The notes: generated by a model from the sequence alone, not told the origin. DNA of 64,000 bases from Calonectria ilicicola (GCA_020809705.1 CP085832.1:1240001-1304000); one strand, 5' to 3'; shown: positions 47,104 to 60,100, numbered from the stretch's first letter. Numbers and translations are program-made.

Positions 47104-47946
47104 TTATTTGCCGACAGTGAGAGCAAAGTGAACGGTGTCAGTGTTCAGGTTGTAGCCAATACCATCAGCGGAAACGGTGTCAAGGCTGTCATAAGAGTTG
47201 GAGCTGCCAGAGTTGCCGGAGCCAATGATGGAGCAGGCGGAGTCATCACCCTTGAGGCAGACCTTGAGGCCAGTGACGTCCAGGCTGTAGGTAAGAGGGA
47301 CAAGAGCGGAGGCATCAGCACCAGACCAGCCGCTGTTCTTGGTGCTGCAGAAGTCAAACTCGAACCAGGTGCTGGCGAATTGGCCAAGAGAAGTGTAAGC
47401 GGGCTCAGAGCCAACAGAGCAGGCGCATCCACCCTGGCTGTCAGCCTGGAAAGCAACAGCAGCAGTGCCGGAGGCGGGAAGGGTGAAGTTCATGGCCTGG
47501 TTGCCCTTCCACATGCCGTCAATCTTTCCAGTGGGTCCAATCTTGTTCCAGCAGACGCAAGCCTGATCCTCATCGACTTCGTTGGTGAAGGTAGCAGTGT
47601 AGTCGTATTTGCTGGTGATATCACTGCCGACCTCCATGATGTTGCATCCGTAGTAGGGGGAGCCAACGTTGCCAACGGAAGCAATGTCGTAAGAAGTAGC
47701 ACGCTTGGAGTTGGAGGTGGAGCTGGTGCAGAACTCCTTGTACTCAGAGCTGGAGCCGGAGCTGCTGGAGGAAGAGGCAGCAGTGGAAGTGGTGGCAGCG
47801 ACGGCGTAGGCGGTGGTGGTAGTGGTAGTGGTGGGAGCGTTGGCGACAACGTAGTCACGCTCCTGGTGGAGGTGAGCGTGACCGCTGGGGCGAGCCGAAA
47901 CGCCGAGAGCGGCGGCAGCAATCATGACAGAGGCAGCGACCTTCAT
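47104..47946 (-). CDS. Asp f 4-like secreted protein
   Basis: Single exon, 280 residues, from the ATG at 47946. An upstream in-frame extension was rejected because this ATG begins a clear signal peptide (MKVAASVMIAAAALGVSA, cleavage after about 18). A Thr/Ser-rich linker follows and a KR pair at 81-82 looks like a Kex2 site, so the mature protein probably starts near residue 83. The C-terminal 195 residues contain the family pattern GNVGSPYYGCNIMEV, CWNKIGPTGKIDGMW and STWFEFDFCSTKNSGWSG, as in the Aspergillus fumigatus secreted allergen Asp f 4 family. The role of the family is unknown. Cysteines, about eight in the mature part, suggest disulfides. The neighbourhood is otherwise gene-free for 7 kb and 3.6 kb on either side. 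Confidence 0.85.
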   Translation of the reverse strand: MKVAASVMIAAAALGVSARPSGHAHLHQERDYVVANAPTTTTTTTAYAVAATTSTAASSSSSSGSSSEYKEFCTSSTSNSKRATSYDIASVGNVGSPYYGCNIMEVGSDITSKYDYTATFTNEVDEDQACVCWNKIGPTGKIDGMWKGNQAMNFTLPASGTAAVAFQADSQGGCACSVGSEPAYTSLGQFASTWFEFDFCSTKNSGWSGADASALVPLTYSLDVTGLKVCLKGDDSACSIIGSGNSGSSNSYDSLDTVSADGIGYNLNTDTVHFALTVGK

Positions 47947-50900
47947 TTTGATGTTTTGGTTTGGTGTTGATTTTGTTGTTTTCTTAGTATGACCGAGTTG
48001 CCTCAAAAATGAAAGTATATAGGACGTGGAGCCTTAAAGAGAGCGGTTTGAACGCGGAAGCGTTTGGTAAGGAGTGACTGAGAGGCAAAGGGGCCGTGGT
48101 CTAAGAGATAGTTGCTGAGGAGGAGGGAATGAACGCAATGGGGTGAGGGAGAGCGAGCATTATTAAAGGGCCAAATAAGGGGTGTCTCTGTGAGCGGCGC
48201 AGGGTGGTATGGAGGTGTGAGCGGACGGCACATGTCTGTTTCTCCACGGTCTAAGTGCACCCCGGCTACCCACCCTCATCTCCTCCCCTTGCACTTTTTC
48301 TTGAAGAAGACGGCATGGTCGGGGGGCAAGCATCCAGTGCCTTGGACTGGATCCTACCTAAGCACCGGCGCCACCGCCAGCGAGAAGCCATCGGCCGGGT
48401 CTAGCTCCACTTGCACATCGTCGTCGAGCCATCCCGAACAGGGTAAGCCTGGCCCACGGCCAGTCAAGAATGCAAGCCTCCCTAACCCTTAGCCGGAGTG
48501 GTGAGTGCGAGAGACTTGTTGCGCTTTCAGGTCAGACTTTTTGCGCTGTGCGCCAGTGTTGTTGAAGTCCCAGTTGGCTGGGCGCGTGAAGCGGGAGGAT
48601 CAATGGGCCTCTGGAGAATAGGTCTTGGCGATGTTAGGCGATGCTGTTGGTTTATTGACAGCTACGGGCTCACCCGTTCCCCTGGGTTTGACAGCTGCTG
48701 TTGGTTCGTTGCTGGTAATCACTGGCTTTTCTCCGACCCAACACCACCTTTGGCGCAGGGTCGTGGCAGGTACCAGACGAGTCCCATTGGCTGCTTAAGC
48801 TCAGTCCTCCTTTGGGTCCTTTGGCGGGCCCGGACCCCGGGCGACGTGCGTGGACTGGGCGAATTGGCTCCACTGCCCAAGCACAAGCCATCGAAGAAAC
48901 GTACGGCCACCATCGCCGCGTCAGCGACCAGTGGCATCGGAAGACTAGGACAGATCAATCGGGTGTGGGCTCTGCCTGCTTGAGGCAAATACAAGCGGAG
49001 TCGGCCCTGTGAAGTTGGCCAGTCATCTTTTGGTACTTTCATGGCGATTCCTTATGAGGAAAAGTGAGCACAAGACGAAACAACGGGAAATGGAGAGAAA
49101 AACAAAAGTAAAAACAAGCCGCTCTTGGCCCCCATGTTACTGAGAGGAGGCTGGTTGGGGACAGCACTGTCCAGTCTCTCATCTGCATGATGTGAGGAGG
49201 GATGCAGGGGATGACAGTGGCCGAATTACGTGGATCCAAGTGTGTCCTTCCTCGCAGCAGCCCAAAGCTGACGCGGTTTTGGGTAGTGAAAGGCGACTGC
49301 CACTTCTTGTTATTGGAGCACCCTCATTTATCGTGCTTTTTGACGTTCCATCTGGCGCTGTACCTGCAGCTGACAACATCACTAGCAACGGCAAGATAGA
49401 GGAATGACAACGCATCATACAGATGCTCTCACTACTGCGTTGTATGCCCAGTTCATAAGCAGCGAATTGTTGCACGCCTGTAGCGTAGTGATCATCAGGC
49501 CTCCCGAGCACCAGTGGTGGTACCCTGTCGGATCTGAACCCCCTGATGCCCACACCACCCGATTGCTCACCGTCTTGGCTTTCTCAAATGCTTGTTCGCC
49601 ATGGCGGGGGCCCTGTGCCCTGCCTGGCCCATATGCTGGCGCGGCCATGCCTTGTTGCTGTCGCGGCCCTCAACTTTTACCTTGTGCTTAGAGAGTCTAT
49701 TTCCCGCCTCGGCTACGGCATACTGTCCATCACAACCGAGTAGTAGATCGTTTGGTTGGTAGTGCTCGTTCATCCAGATCGAGGCAGCCGCCGTCAACGG
49801 ATGTAATCTAAACAAAATACACAGAAAAATTGAACTAAACCTACATTACTGCTTTTAAAACAGGATGCAGAAGCAGGAAGGCAGCCTAAGCGAATTGACT
49901 GGCCGACGAGCCCTGGAGGGTGGAAATGAAGACGAGTCAGCCATCAGCGATTTGAGATGGAGGGGCGTGCAAAGCGTCGGTCATCAGTACGGGTGGGTTT
50001 GTGCAAACATGCATAAATGATTTATGCAAATCATGTCCATGGCGGGAAAAGTCTAGAATCGGCCATTTCGAGTTAGTGTGCTTGAGACCGTACTTCTCAA
50101 AGCAGTTCCACAGCCATTGTTCATGAAAGCATACGGCTAATCTGTCTGACTTTTGGGGTCGCCATTTGCATTCCATGGACGCCATTGCGAAGATTTCCGA
50201 TTATTAGTAGCATAAAAACCTTCCGTAGAGTCGAGATAGGTCTCTCTTCAGATTGAATTTCTTGGTATAATTTTCACTGGATGCTCTTGTTTATTGATTT
50301 TGTTGTCTCAGGGCTGTTTGACTTGCCATTTGTTCCAACATATTTCTTCCCCTTTCTGCGGATCCTTTCTGCATGAATGGACATTCATAAAAGTAGGGAT
50401 GCATACATAGAGAAGGGATATGATGAGGGATAGTTGTTACCATCCCTAACTGCCATTGCCCTATTGTCAAGTCTTTTCTGGGTAAGGAAATTGGCCGGCC
50501 TTGCCGTCATCGGGTTTCCCTGTTCGCCCTGAACTTTGACCTTTTGCCTCTCCACACACCACGCAACCACATGCATCATCACTATTATTGGCCTCGCAAC
50601 GCCCCATCTGGCATACCAATCTTGTTCCTTATGACGCATCTCGATTGCGTTCACAGCCACTGCCGCAGCCCACATTCCGCATTTTTTATCCTCTTCCCCC
50701 AACTTCTCCTGCGCCTCTATTTCGTTAACGGCTCCCCAGTCTGGGCCATATCCCAGACTACGTATTATTGCCTTGTTTTAGCCGAGGCTGACACCATCCA
50801 TCTTCAGGTGGAGAATGTGGCTTTTTTGTTCAAACTTGGACCTTGGATCGTCAAATTTACTAACCAAAACACATTGCCACCGTGGTCGATGTTGCCAAGC

Positions 50901-51576
50901 AGCAGCGAAGTTCCCATCACCCGTATTTGGGAAATGTGCTTGAACCAAGTCCCACATAGCCATACGATGACCAGGGCGGTTCTCTGCTATTTCCAGCCGC
51001 CCCGCGCGAGGTTGCTGACTGTCCCTGCTCAATCCTTGTTTATTGACCCGAATTGGCTTGTGCGTCCTGGATAGTGGGGATCCTCCTTGTCCTTCCGGGA
51101 GCTTGAAAAGGGGGGTGGGGCCTACCTCTTGCTCATGGATGTAGTAACTTGGCTCACCGTGTCGACCGCGTCGATCAAGCTTCTTTTCAACGGCGTGTCT
51201 CAGAAATCCAAGCAGCTTGGTTGACGAGATTGTCCATCTCCATCCTTGTAGGGGAGAAAAGGAGCGGTAATACACGCCAGCCGTGGATCCGAGAAATCAT
51301 ATCCCCGATGCGAAATCAGCGTATTTCATGCACTGACCAACCACGCCGCCTGTCACGCTCTCATTGGCAGCGACGTATAATGAACTAAATATATCATAAT
51401 TTTCAGCTCACTACTTGCTCCTGGTTGCAGCTTAAACCGGTTTAGGTATCCACACATTATTCGTCACATATCCGTCCTCGTAACTGTTCCGAAGGCAATC
51501 CCAATCACGCTTGCGCCATCTCATATCCTCATATTATAGCCCCCGCCCATCGTGGTTGTACATTTTGTTTGGACCC
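47947..51576. other. 3.6-kb region without recognised gene
   Basis: It contains the promoter of the secreted-protein gene, with a TATA-like CTATATAC read on the minus strand near 48015-48022. Beyond that I see nothing coding. ORFs at 48498-48983 and 50544-51074 begin with weak or non-ATG starts and lack family features. Confidence 0.45.
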
Positions 51577-54500
51577 TTAGAAGTAGCTTCTCATCGCATC
51601 CTCATAGCCTGTTCCGCCCTTCAGATCTCGACCGAATTTGGCATGGACGTTGAGAACTTGTTGGATGTGTCTCATGCTCAGTGCCTCACCCTTGTTAACA
51701 GCCAGGTCTTGAGCGGAGCCCACCACATTTTTGATTTCTCGCCCATTGAGATCTTGTTTGGATAGCATTGTGAGGTCCTCGTTTGTCAACGGCTTGACTT
51801 CGATTTTCCCAAGAGCTCGAACCCTTTCAATAAACATCTCAAATATGGCCCGTTTTGCCTTGGCATCCAAGTTGTCGTATCGCAGCGCAATGTGGATTCG
51901 TGATTGGAACGCCTCATCGAAAGTCTAGGATGTACCTGGTTAGCGCTTATGGAAAAGAAATAAAAATTCAGAGAAAAAGAGGATACATACTTCGACTCGA
52001 TTAGTGGTCAGGAATAAGATGCCTTGGAAATATTCTAGCTGACGAAGAAAGATGCTCACGAGGGCATTGCGATGAATGTTGTGCATATCTCGTTTCTCCA
52101 AAAAGACATCAGCTTCGTCAAGCAGCAAAATCGCACCCCAAGCATGACAAATGTCAAGGATCTTTTGAAGCTCTGCCTCGAGAAATCGCGAGTCTGTTCC
52201 CAGCTCACCAGCCGATGCCATGTACAACGGGCACTTGAGAAGTTCACTGATACCTTCGGCTGTCAATGTTTTGCCAGTACCGGGAGGGCCGTGTAAAACA
52301 GCTAGAAGTAAGTTAGCATGTTTTGATAGCGTATATGAGGTGTATAGCAGCTGAGAAAAGGGAAACTTACTGACAAGGCCTTTGCCTTTACCTTGGATTA
52401 CGTCGTCGATAGTGTTTGCTGCTTGGTACTTGCGGGACTCAACCAATGCCTTGATCAAGTCTTTAGTGCCGTCTTCAAGGACGAGCGACTCCCAAGCCTT
52501 TTCATTCCACTTGATATCTTCGACACCAGACACCGTAAACTCCAACCATTGTTTCTCTGAAAAAGCGAAGCCAAGGACGACGGGGGACGCGATCAGATAC
52601 TCTTCATCGGTGAATTTTTCTGGTATATCCCCATCTTCAGCGCCCTCCTTAGCGCCATCATCCTGCTCTTTTTTTGTGTCACTGCCTTTTCTTTCGGGCA
52701 ATATATCCAACTTCCCCTCAGTCTCGTCATCGGTATCCTCTTTGGCCATGCGTGCAAACTGAACGCCTCCTTTCCGGTCTCTGAAGACCTTGGTGACAAA
52801 CTTGACTTTCTCCTCTCCACCCTCGTCGTCAGAGTCTGAACCCCCACAGCAGCATCCTTCTCCTTCGGAGTCAGAATCTGGATCTGGGATGGTATCAAGG
52901 TCTTTCGGCTTTACTATAGAAACACTGTAGTTGGGGTTGATGCGTCGGAATATTGCTGGATCTACCATGACGCGGCTCTTTTGCACATGGAATTTGATCA
53001 CCATCTTCTTACGTTTCAAGAAGGCAAGCCCTTGGTAACTCTTGTAGTGTACCCCGCTGAGAGAGACAAACTTTTTGCCTCGCTCGATCAGCTCGTTTCG
53101 GATTCGAGTCTCGTCCTGATGGTACTTGATTGGGTAGCACGGCAAACTTGTGATCTTCCGGGCGCCGACGAATGAAGGAACTTCCTCAGACAAGCTTCCA
53201 AATCCATACTTTTTGCCGTCGTACTCGAAGTATTTGCCATCAATATAGTAGAACTGACCCTTGAGGATGCTTGCATGAAGCTCAGCCATCTCAACCTTGA
53301 AGGCGCGAGGCTCACTTGCTGTTCCGTAGGTATGCATATAAGCAATCGTGTTTGGCTTCCATAGCGCCCACAGAAGGTCAAACGTGATGAGGCCACTCTC
53401 TAGCATTGGGTAGAGACTTTCTTTAGTTGCAGCGAAATCGGTGTCGAGATACTTGATGAGAACTTTCAGATGCTTTCTCTTGTCATCGAGCCGCTTCTGA
53501 TTCTTCTTACGTTCCTTTTTAGAATCGCCAGCTGGCTCAGCGAGCTTGAGAGCTTTTCGGTGCTCGCGCAAATCTTCAAGATACCTAAGAAGTATTAGAA
53601 AATGCCGCCATAACGAAAAATAAGAACCGCTAAGGAAGTGATACTCACAGGAACAGAAAGTTGGGTTCAATCTTGGGGACTTCATCTACCAAGCTCACTC
53701 CAGTGACATTACCAATAACATCTTGCAAACATTCCCGCAATAGTTTGCTCCTAATGTCCACATATGTGGCCCTAAATTTGCCTTCCCAATCAAAAGTTCT
53801 ACGTACGTGGAAAATAAAATCCTCGTATTGGGCATCACTTGACGTTTCGGCAGTATCTTGGAGCCTATAGTTGTGAACTTTGTCATCCCAGACCCAATCT
53901 ACTCGTTTGAAGTCGACCTTTCCAGGGGTCTTTTTGGATTTGGATTTGGTAGACTCCTCTTGAGAATCATTGTCCGCATCCTCGTCATCATTGGAACTGT
54001 TGACGATTTGAGACCTAGATCGACGACTGCGACGGCTGGGAGGAGGGATGACAAGAGAAGACTTCGGGGGGTGGGGGGTGTTGACTGAAGGGGATATGGT
54101 ACTCGTCATCTGCGGCTGGGTCTGGAGCATGGGAAGGGAGAGTTGGTACCCAACACTGCCATTCCATGGAGTGTATGGGTTGGCTTGGTTGGGCTGCATC
54201 AGCTGTTGTTGCTGGAGCTGAGCCACTTGGAGTTTCAAAGCACGAAGCTCCTGGGTAAGATCATCTTGCTGGCCCTTTTTGTTGCTGCTCTCGTCAGCTT
54301 CCGAATCAGCGTCGTCGGAAGAGTCAGAGTCGGAATCAGAGGAGTCGGATTCAACAGGCTTGGCTTTGGACTTTTTCTTCTTGCTCTTCTTTTGATCCTT
54401 TTTGGACTTCTTCTTTGCTGCTTTCTTGGAAGCCTGTTTTGACTTGGCTGTCTTTGTTGATTTTTGAACCTTGGTATTCTTCTTCACCTTGGACTTTGCA

Positions 54501-54844
54501 TTTTCGTCATCATCGGAGTCAGCTTCCGTGTCGGAGGTATCGGAAGCGTTGGAAGAATCGCTTTCATCCTCATCAGTTAATTCGGAGGTATCGGCGCCCT
54601 TCTTGGCCGACTTGGATGAAGACTTGCACTTGCTATGTGCATGCTTCTTGTTAGTGGCCTTGTTGGTGGAGCGCTTGGAGAGATCGGGTCGCCCGGCCCC
54701 GGCGGTCTTAGAATCCGGATCAGTGGAGTTGTGATTGGATTCGACCGGGGTTCGGGCGGAGTCGTCAGTGGCCGATGTGGAACCGATGGGGTTGGCATCG
54801 TCATGGCGATCTGCCGGGACGAGCGTGGCTTCAGTTGATGCCAT
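51577..54844 (-). CDS. AAA+ ATPase with DUF7025-type N-terminal region
   Basis: Four exons on the minus strand (53649-54844, 52371-53584, 51991-52301, 51577-51924) give 1022 residues. The introns have GTGAGT, GTAAGT and GTATGT donors; joins restore NFLFLYLEDLREH, GKGLVTVLHGPPG and NRVETFDEAFQSRI. The first 280 residues are disordered with alternating Lys-rich and Asp/Ser-rich blocks. The middle (about 300-780) matches the DUF7025 region found before the ATPase core in many fungal AAA proteins. Walker A is GPPGTGKT at 808-815, Walker B is ILLLDEAD with D865/E866, followed by TTNR. The protein should hydrolyse ATP to remodel an unknown substrate. A triple-cysteine CCCGG insert lies within an acidic loop near 645-660. 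The ATG at 54844 was preferred because upstream codons contain no ATG in frame. Confidence 0.88.
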
Positions 54845-56635
54845 GGTAGTTGCAAGCGTGACAATTATGACAGGGAGGCGAGATGAGAAAGGAAGAAAGA
54901 AAGAAGAAAATGAGCGAAGAAGAAGTAGGGTGGTTTTTGACCTGAGACTGCGTTGAACAGATAAAAATGCAGAATAATGTTCAAGCAGGCGACTCGGTGA
55001 GGTGGGCTGCCAGCTGTACACTCAAACGGGCGGGTGGGTTGCGTCGCATCCACCAAGGCCGTCTCTTTCCTTGCCTTTCTTTGTGCTTGTTTGCCTGCCT
55101 GGAGATATCAGGCAACGGTGGCAGTGGTGATACAATGGTCAGCTCAGGCAGGCAACACTGAATGGATGCTGCAAGCTCAGCAGAGAACAAATGAGGGTTT
55201 TGATGGGGAGCTTAACGGGACAGATGTTAGTTGATGAAGACGATGGCGTGTGCGTGTCGGTGTGATTTTGGAGAAGCAGCTAAGAAATGCAGCGAGTGGG
55301 AAAACAAGGCAGAGGAGAGACAAACGATGCACCCACAGACACATGCACATGGGAGGGATGCCAGCACGTACACGAAGCGGAGCTAGAAAATACGACGCGA
55401 GGAGCGCTGCACACGGTGGTGCAACGGCAGGTTTCCCTTTCACAGCGCGGACAACGCAGAAGTTGTGGCTCGGGGATCAAGGTAGGACGGGAAAACTAGG
55501 ATCGTCGCTGCAATGGGATGGTTGGTGCGATGAGGCGAGAGAGGAGAAGAGAAGAGAAGAGAAGAGAAGATAATAAAAGAGGGAGTCAAGGTCAGGAAAA
55601 CAGGCAGATGACGAGGGGGATGGATAAAAGTGCAAAACTCGGCAGGTGACGGGTCACGTTAAATACTACAATTGTTGCAGCGGAGTTGTTTGCTCCAGAA
55701 GGTGAAGCAGTAATGTGGGAGGGATTCTCGCCCCAAGGCATTCATCCTGGTTGTGGCACATGGCCAACTGCTGCAAACTACCACTGCCACTGCATACACA
55801 AACACAGACATACACATGTGGTGATGGTGGCTTGCGCGGACAACAAGCGGCCCAGCTAATGTACGGTCAGGGAAAATGGGCCTCAAAAGATGGCCAACAA
55901 ACCACGCCGAGGCGTACGATGGCACCTGCACACGGCAGGCTAGCAGGCTAGGTGCTTGCTTGTGAGCCAACAGCTGGCACTTTGCTCTGACTGCACCAGG
56001 CATCCGTGGCTCATGAAGAAATTTCTGCTTGCCGGATGGCTCATCCAGATCGATACAGCAGTCGGGACAGGTCACCACCAGGCAGAACCAGTCCTATCGA
56101 TTGTTGGCCGCCTCACTCCCAGGGCCGAACCGCCAATAGGGAGGCGGCCTGTTGGTGATGCTGGTCGTTGCCCACTGCAGATTCGCCTCTCTCCGTTAGC
56201 GGCCAATCGTACGTAAGATGATCCCTCCACGCAGATTCCCCACTCTGCTAAGCCTGAGCCTCAGTAGGCGACCACTGATCCTCACCGATAAGGCGACCTT
56301 CCTAGGCGGAGGGCTGCCTTGGAACCAACCGCATGCTGCGAGCGCCAGGCAAGAATCATCCCTGCAGAAAGTGACGGTGATGGTTGAAACGAGAGTGGGC
56401 GATGTTAAACCTTGTGTGAAAAAGCATCCGTTGCATCAGTTATCGATGCTGCCTACCTACTACATGGCCACCAAAGTTCCGTGGCGAATCCGCCAGTCAC
56501 AACCAACAATGCCATGAATACACAACAGCGACCCATGATGTATCCATCACTGTGCGTTAAATTATATCAAATATGACGCCATTTATACCCTCATGATTTT
56601 CCTTTTCATGCAGTCTCACCCAGCTCGCTACTCGT
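54845..56635. other. 1.8-kb intergenic region
   Basis: Upstream of the AAA ATPase gene and downstream of the 7TM gene. It holds a GAAGA microsatellite at 55546-55570. No gene was recognised. Confidence 0.45.
55546..55570 (+). repeat. GAAGA pentanucleotide microsatellite
   Basis: Five perfect GAAGA units preceded by one GAGGA variant at 55541-55545. Confidence 0.85.
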
Positions 56636-57988
56636 TCACACAATTTCCTCTGCCGGCAACACCAACTGGACATGGCTGCTGTTGCTCCTCTTGGTCTCGC
56701 CCAAGGACTCCTTCTCTGAACCTGGCTCATCTCCTGGTGACACTCCTGAAGCGCGTTTATGTCGAGGTTCGCTCGATCCAATGGTTCGCATCGTTTCGGT
56801 AGCCCTCGATGTCTTACCTTTGTAGTGGTTTGGCGGGAGGCTCTCGCTTCGTTTCGCAAAGTATGGTCGGAGGGATGGAATGCAGGTGATGATTAGGCCA
56901 AGGTGACATTCGATGATACCCCACAGCACTGCCAAAGGTATGTAGGTCAGATCATGTGCAACCCTTAGCGGCAAGGGCTGGTTAGGTTCGACATACTCGC
57001 TGTGCTGACTGGAATTGCGGCTCCAACCTCTGCATCCATTACGAGAGTGTAACGGAGAACTGAAAAGGTTAGAGTGATGAGGCCGAGAAGGGATGTCGCA
57101 TAGATTCCGAATTTTAATGTTCTGCGAACATTCAACTTTCCGATGATGAGCCAAGGCGGAATAAAAACTAAAAAAAAATAATGTTAGAGATGTTGCCTGT
57201 TTCGTGCTAATCGGATTCTTGGCGCACCCAACCAATCCCCGGCAAAGTGGATGGCCCATGTTGTTTTGAAAACAACTTCGCTCTTAGTCGGAGGGAAAGT
57301 TGATGTCGGGCTTAAGTCCCTGCCCACCCAGTGATGTCAGAACCCGTTGTGAATCACAATTATGGAAGTGTAAATGTTTCCTAGGCCTCACCAATTTGTC
57401 TCGACTGGCAAACATATCAAGACGATGACCAGAATCGTGGCAATAAAAGCCATGGCCACATACGCGATAATGGCCCATAGAAACATTCTCCTTTTTGGCA
57501 TAAAATCTGGAAAGATGTCCAGATACATCGAAAGAAGAGCTGCTTTGCAGAGATAAAATGTCATGTATAAAGGTATGTTACATATCCAAAAGATCTAAAT
57601 CGGTTATCAGCATCTCCATGCGTTGTTTGTTTTGAATCGACTACCTTGAATACGTTCCGAATACGCTCGGGAGTGGCCTGGTATCCGATCAATAGCGAGC
57701 CGAGTGTTGCATTAAGAGCACCGAGGTTGAATAAAACGACATTGAGAATAAGGAACCAGCATGCATTAACCCATGCAAGAACCATAAGTATGTCGCTAAT
57801 CAGTATTCTGATTCGTTGGATTTTGAGACGGAGATACAGTCGAGCAGCAATTAGGCATGTAGCGATGGATATTAAAACCCATCCTACCACCTGGACTTGT
57901 GAGAAATTGGTTATGAGGGTCAAATGATGTGTCATCAAGGTCTTACCATCACAGGAATAGGCCCCGAGCCTCGGAAATTTGTCGCCAT
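56636..57988 (-). CDS. Fungal seven-transmembrane rhodopsin-domain protein
   Basis: Seven exons on the minus strand (57947-57988, 57645-57890, 57392-57594, 57228-57319, 56997-57167, 56818-56928, 56636-56745) give 324 residues. Each join keeps frame; the first encodes just 14 residues. Seven hydrophobic spans can be drawn: VGWVLISIATCLIAARL, SDILMVLAWVNACWF, ICNIPLYMTFYLC, FLWAIIAYVAMAFIATILVI, IHFAGDWLVFIPPW, IYATSLLGLITLTFSV and LWGIIECHLGLIITC. The order, the LPVETNW loop after TM4 and the final SLRPYF match the large fungal integral membrane family with a rhodopsin-type domain, some members of which act in surface sensing (Pth11-like). No N-terminal CFEM domain is present. The C-terminal tail is polar. 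The ligand is unknown. Exon 3-4 and 5-6 borders are the least certain. Confidence 0.75.
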
Positions 57989-60100
57989 GGCGGGTGTCAG
58001 AGGCCGGTGTAAGTGCTATATGTTATTATTATGAATGATATCATGCGAGGAAGTCGACTAGTTTCATAAAACAAGACATTTGATCCATATCCAATCTGGC
58101 TGGTGAAGAATTACGGTGACCACCGAGGCCACGCCCTCGAGAAATCAGAACCGACCTACGGTGTCCTCATGACAAAATACGGCCCCTGTGTACTTTATAA
58201 GAGCACTGGTGATCAACAGTGGCTTGTGAAAGTTTTTTTCCGACTCAACTGGGCTTGGAATCGCCCCAACTTTTGACTCAAAAGATTACTGAGATCGTTA
58301 CTTAATTGGGGATACAACCTCAGACTGCTTTAAATTTTAACACTCTTCCGGCTAGAACGCGAGCCTATTTTTCGACACTTACTTCTTGTGAACAGTGGCT
58401 TTGCTCATCCTTATGGGTCTTGATTGGGATTGGTTGCACTGTTTGCATGAACGTTGGTGGGGATCTTTCAACTTGCACACATTGATGCCACCATTTTACC
58501 TACAGAGTGCTCTTCTACTTACTGAGACGAGCCTTTTAAGATCAACTTTATTTATAACTGCAGCTGGGCATAGATTTAGTACAGGCACCAGTAGCTCTTT
58601 ATTGCCTGTTGGGGTACTCTGGCGGCTGCTTTCACATGTCTCTAGTTGCATATCCCGAGTTACCGGGAACTTAAAGGCTCAGGACCCATACCAATTATAC
58701 TAATAATTGGATGTGGCAAGGGCCGTTGGTGACGGGATCATCTCTGACCGTGCTGACAGATTTTAAGTTTTTTTTTTTTTTGATCTTTTGCAAGACTATT
58801 GCCCGCTGAATACGACTTGGTTGTGTGCATGAAGTGGTCGCTGATGAAAGATAAATGTTGGAAGAGTCTGAAGTGCCATTCCCAGCGGAATTGTTGGGCT
58901 CCTCGATGAGGGTCGAGAAGGGTTTGAAGTAATTCTGGGCCGTGTATTCTAATGCTAAAATATTGGTGCGTGATGACGTGAGTGTCTTGGCACTGTCTGG
59001 GCCCTCGCCTCGTGTCAAATATGGTATCGTTTGCCAGGGAATTGGGTGGCATTCTCGTCGGTCAGCTGTTCTCGGATACAAATATTGCCAAGCTTCCCAC
59101 TTCCCTCCACTTAGCCAAAATCTCGTATTCTCCTTTCGTCAAAAATGCACTGTGAGATCTGTTCTAGCTTCTACTTGTCGGGGGAAGTCTCCGTTGTGGC
59201 GCTGGGGTTCTCAAACTGGATCGGGCTTTCTCAGCATACCAGTGTGAGTGGGGCGAATCGTCCTCTGTCGGTTCTATTTGCGATGAACACAGGGAATAAA
59301 CGGGATTTAGGATTGTTTGAAGGAAGGCGCGAATCCGTAGTTACAGAATCCAATAAATGGAGCATCCGAAAAAGTTTGGTGTACTAGGCCTAGCAGAGCC
59401 AGCTGGTTAATGGCAGCACAATGCCACGTTTATCTGTTGTGTCTTAAATGGTAACCTGTTCATTGAATTATGTAAGATGGGATGCAAATTTTGTAATTTC
59501 TCCAATACGGGCGTGTTTAAATCTCTAAATGAGGGGACGGCAATCGCATGTAGTGTTTTTTTGATGAATATTTAGTGATGGCGCCATTTCAAGTTCCTTA
59601 AAAAGGAATGATTGTCTGTTAATGATCATGGATTGTCGTTTCATCATCGCCCATCCTTGATGGGCGCCTTTGTTTGTTGATGATGCAAACTATATTTGCA
59701 AGACGAACCTACCACTTGAATCAATCAAAAAAGAACAGGACTGCTCTTGGTTCATTATGCATCATAACGAAAAATATATCTAATTCGAAAGGGATTTAAT
59801 ATGCTAATGGCAAGAACGAATTGGCAGCTTAGCATGTGATGAGCCATGGAGCTAATTGGAGTCCAAGAGCATGCAAAGAGCACGAGACAGGGTGTAGGCA
59901 CATTACATCAGCAAAGCGAACATGGAATTGACCATTGAGGAACGAATATGCCACGCAGGCTCTGGGTAGAAATCAAAATAAAGGTTCCGCAGCGAGGGAA
60001 AAATTGAATTGAAGGAGGATCCGAATCTGACAAACAAGAAATGTACTTTCGAAATTGACTACGCCAACGCTAATTCATTATGGCCCTTAACAGAGTGGTA
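57989..60100. other. 2.1-kb intergenic region
   Basis: Upstream of the 7TM gene and downstream of the second DUF3433 gene. No gene was recognised; an 80-codon ATG ORF at 59145-59387 is unsupported. A perfect 8-bp hairpin lies at 59648-59666 (CGCCCATC, loop CTT). Confidence 0.4.

Noticed and set aside
47128..47970. 280-codon open frame antisense to the secreted protein gene
   Set aside because: Gly/Val/Ser-rich shadow frame produced by the codon bias of the sense gene; it starts inside the sense gene's coding end.
48498..48983. 161-codon plus-strand ORF upstream of the secreted protein gene
   Set aside because: It starts at GTG, has Trp/Cys-rich patternless sequence, and shows no promoter or homologous motif.
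50544..51074. 176-codon plus-strand ORF
   Set aside because: No recognisable domain; His/Pro/Cys-rich mixed composition typical of chance frames, and it overlaps a similar frame on the other strand.
58395..58703. 102-codon ORF with Leu-rich start near the 7TM gene
   Set aside because: It lacks family features and sits in AT-rich spacer with no adjacent exon.
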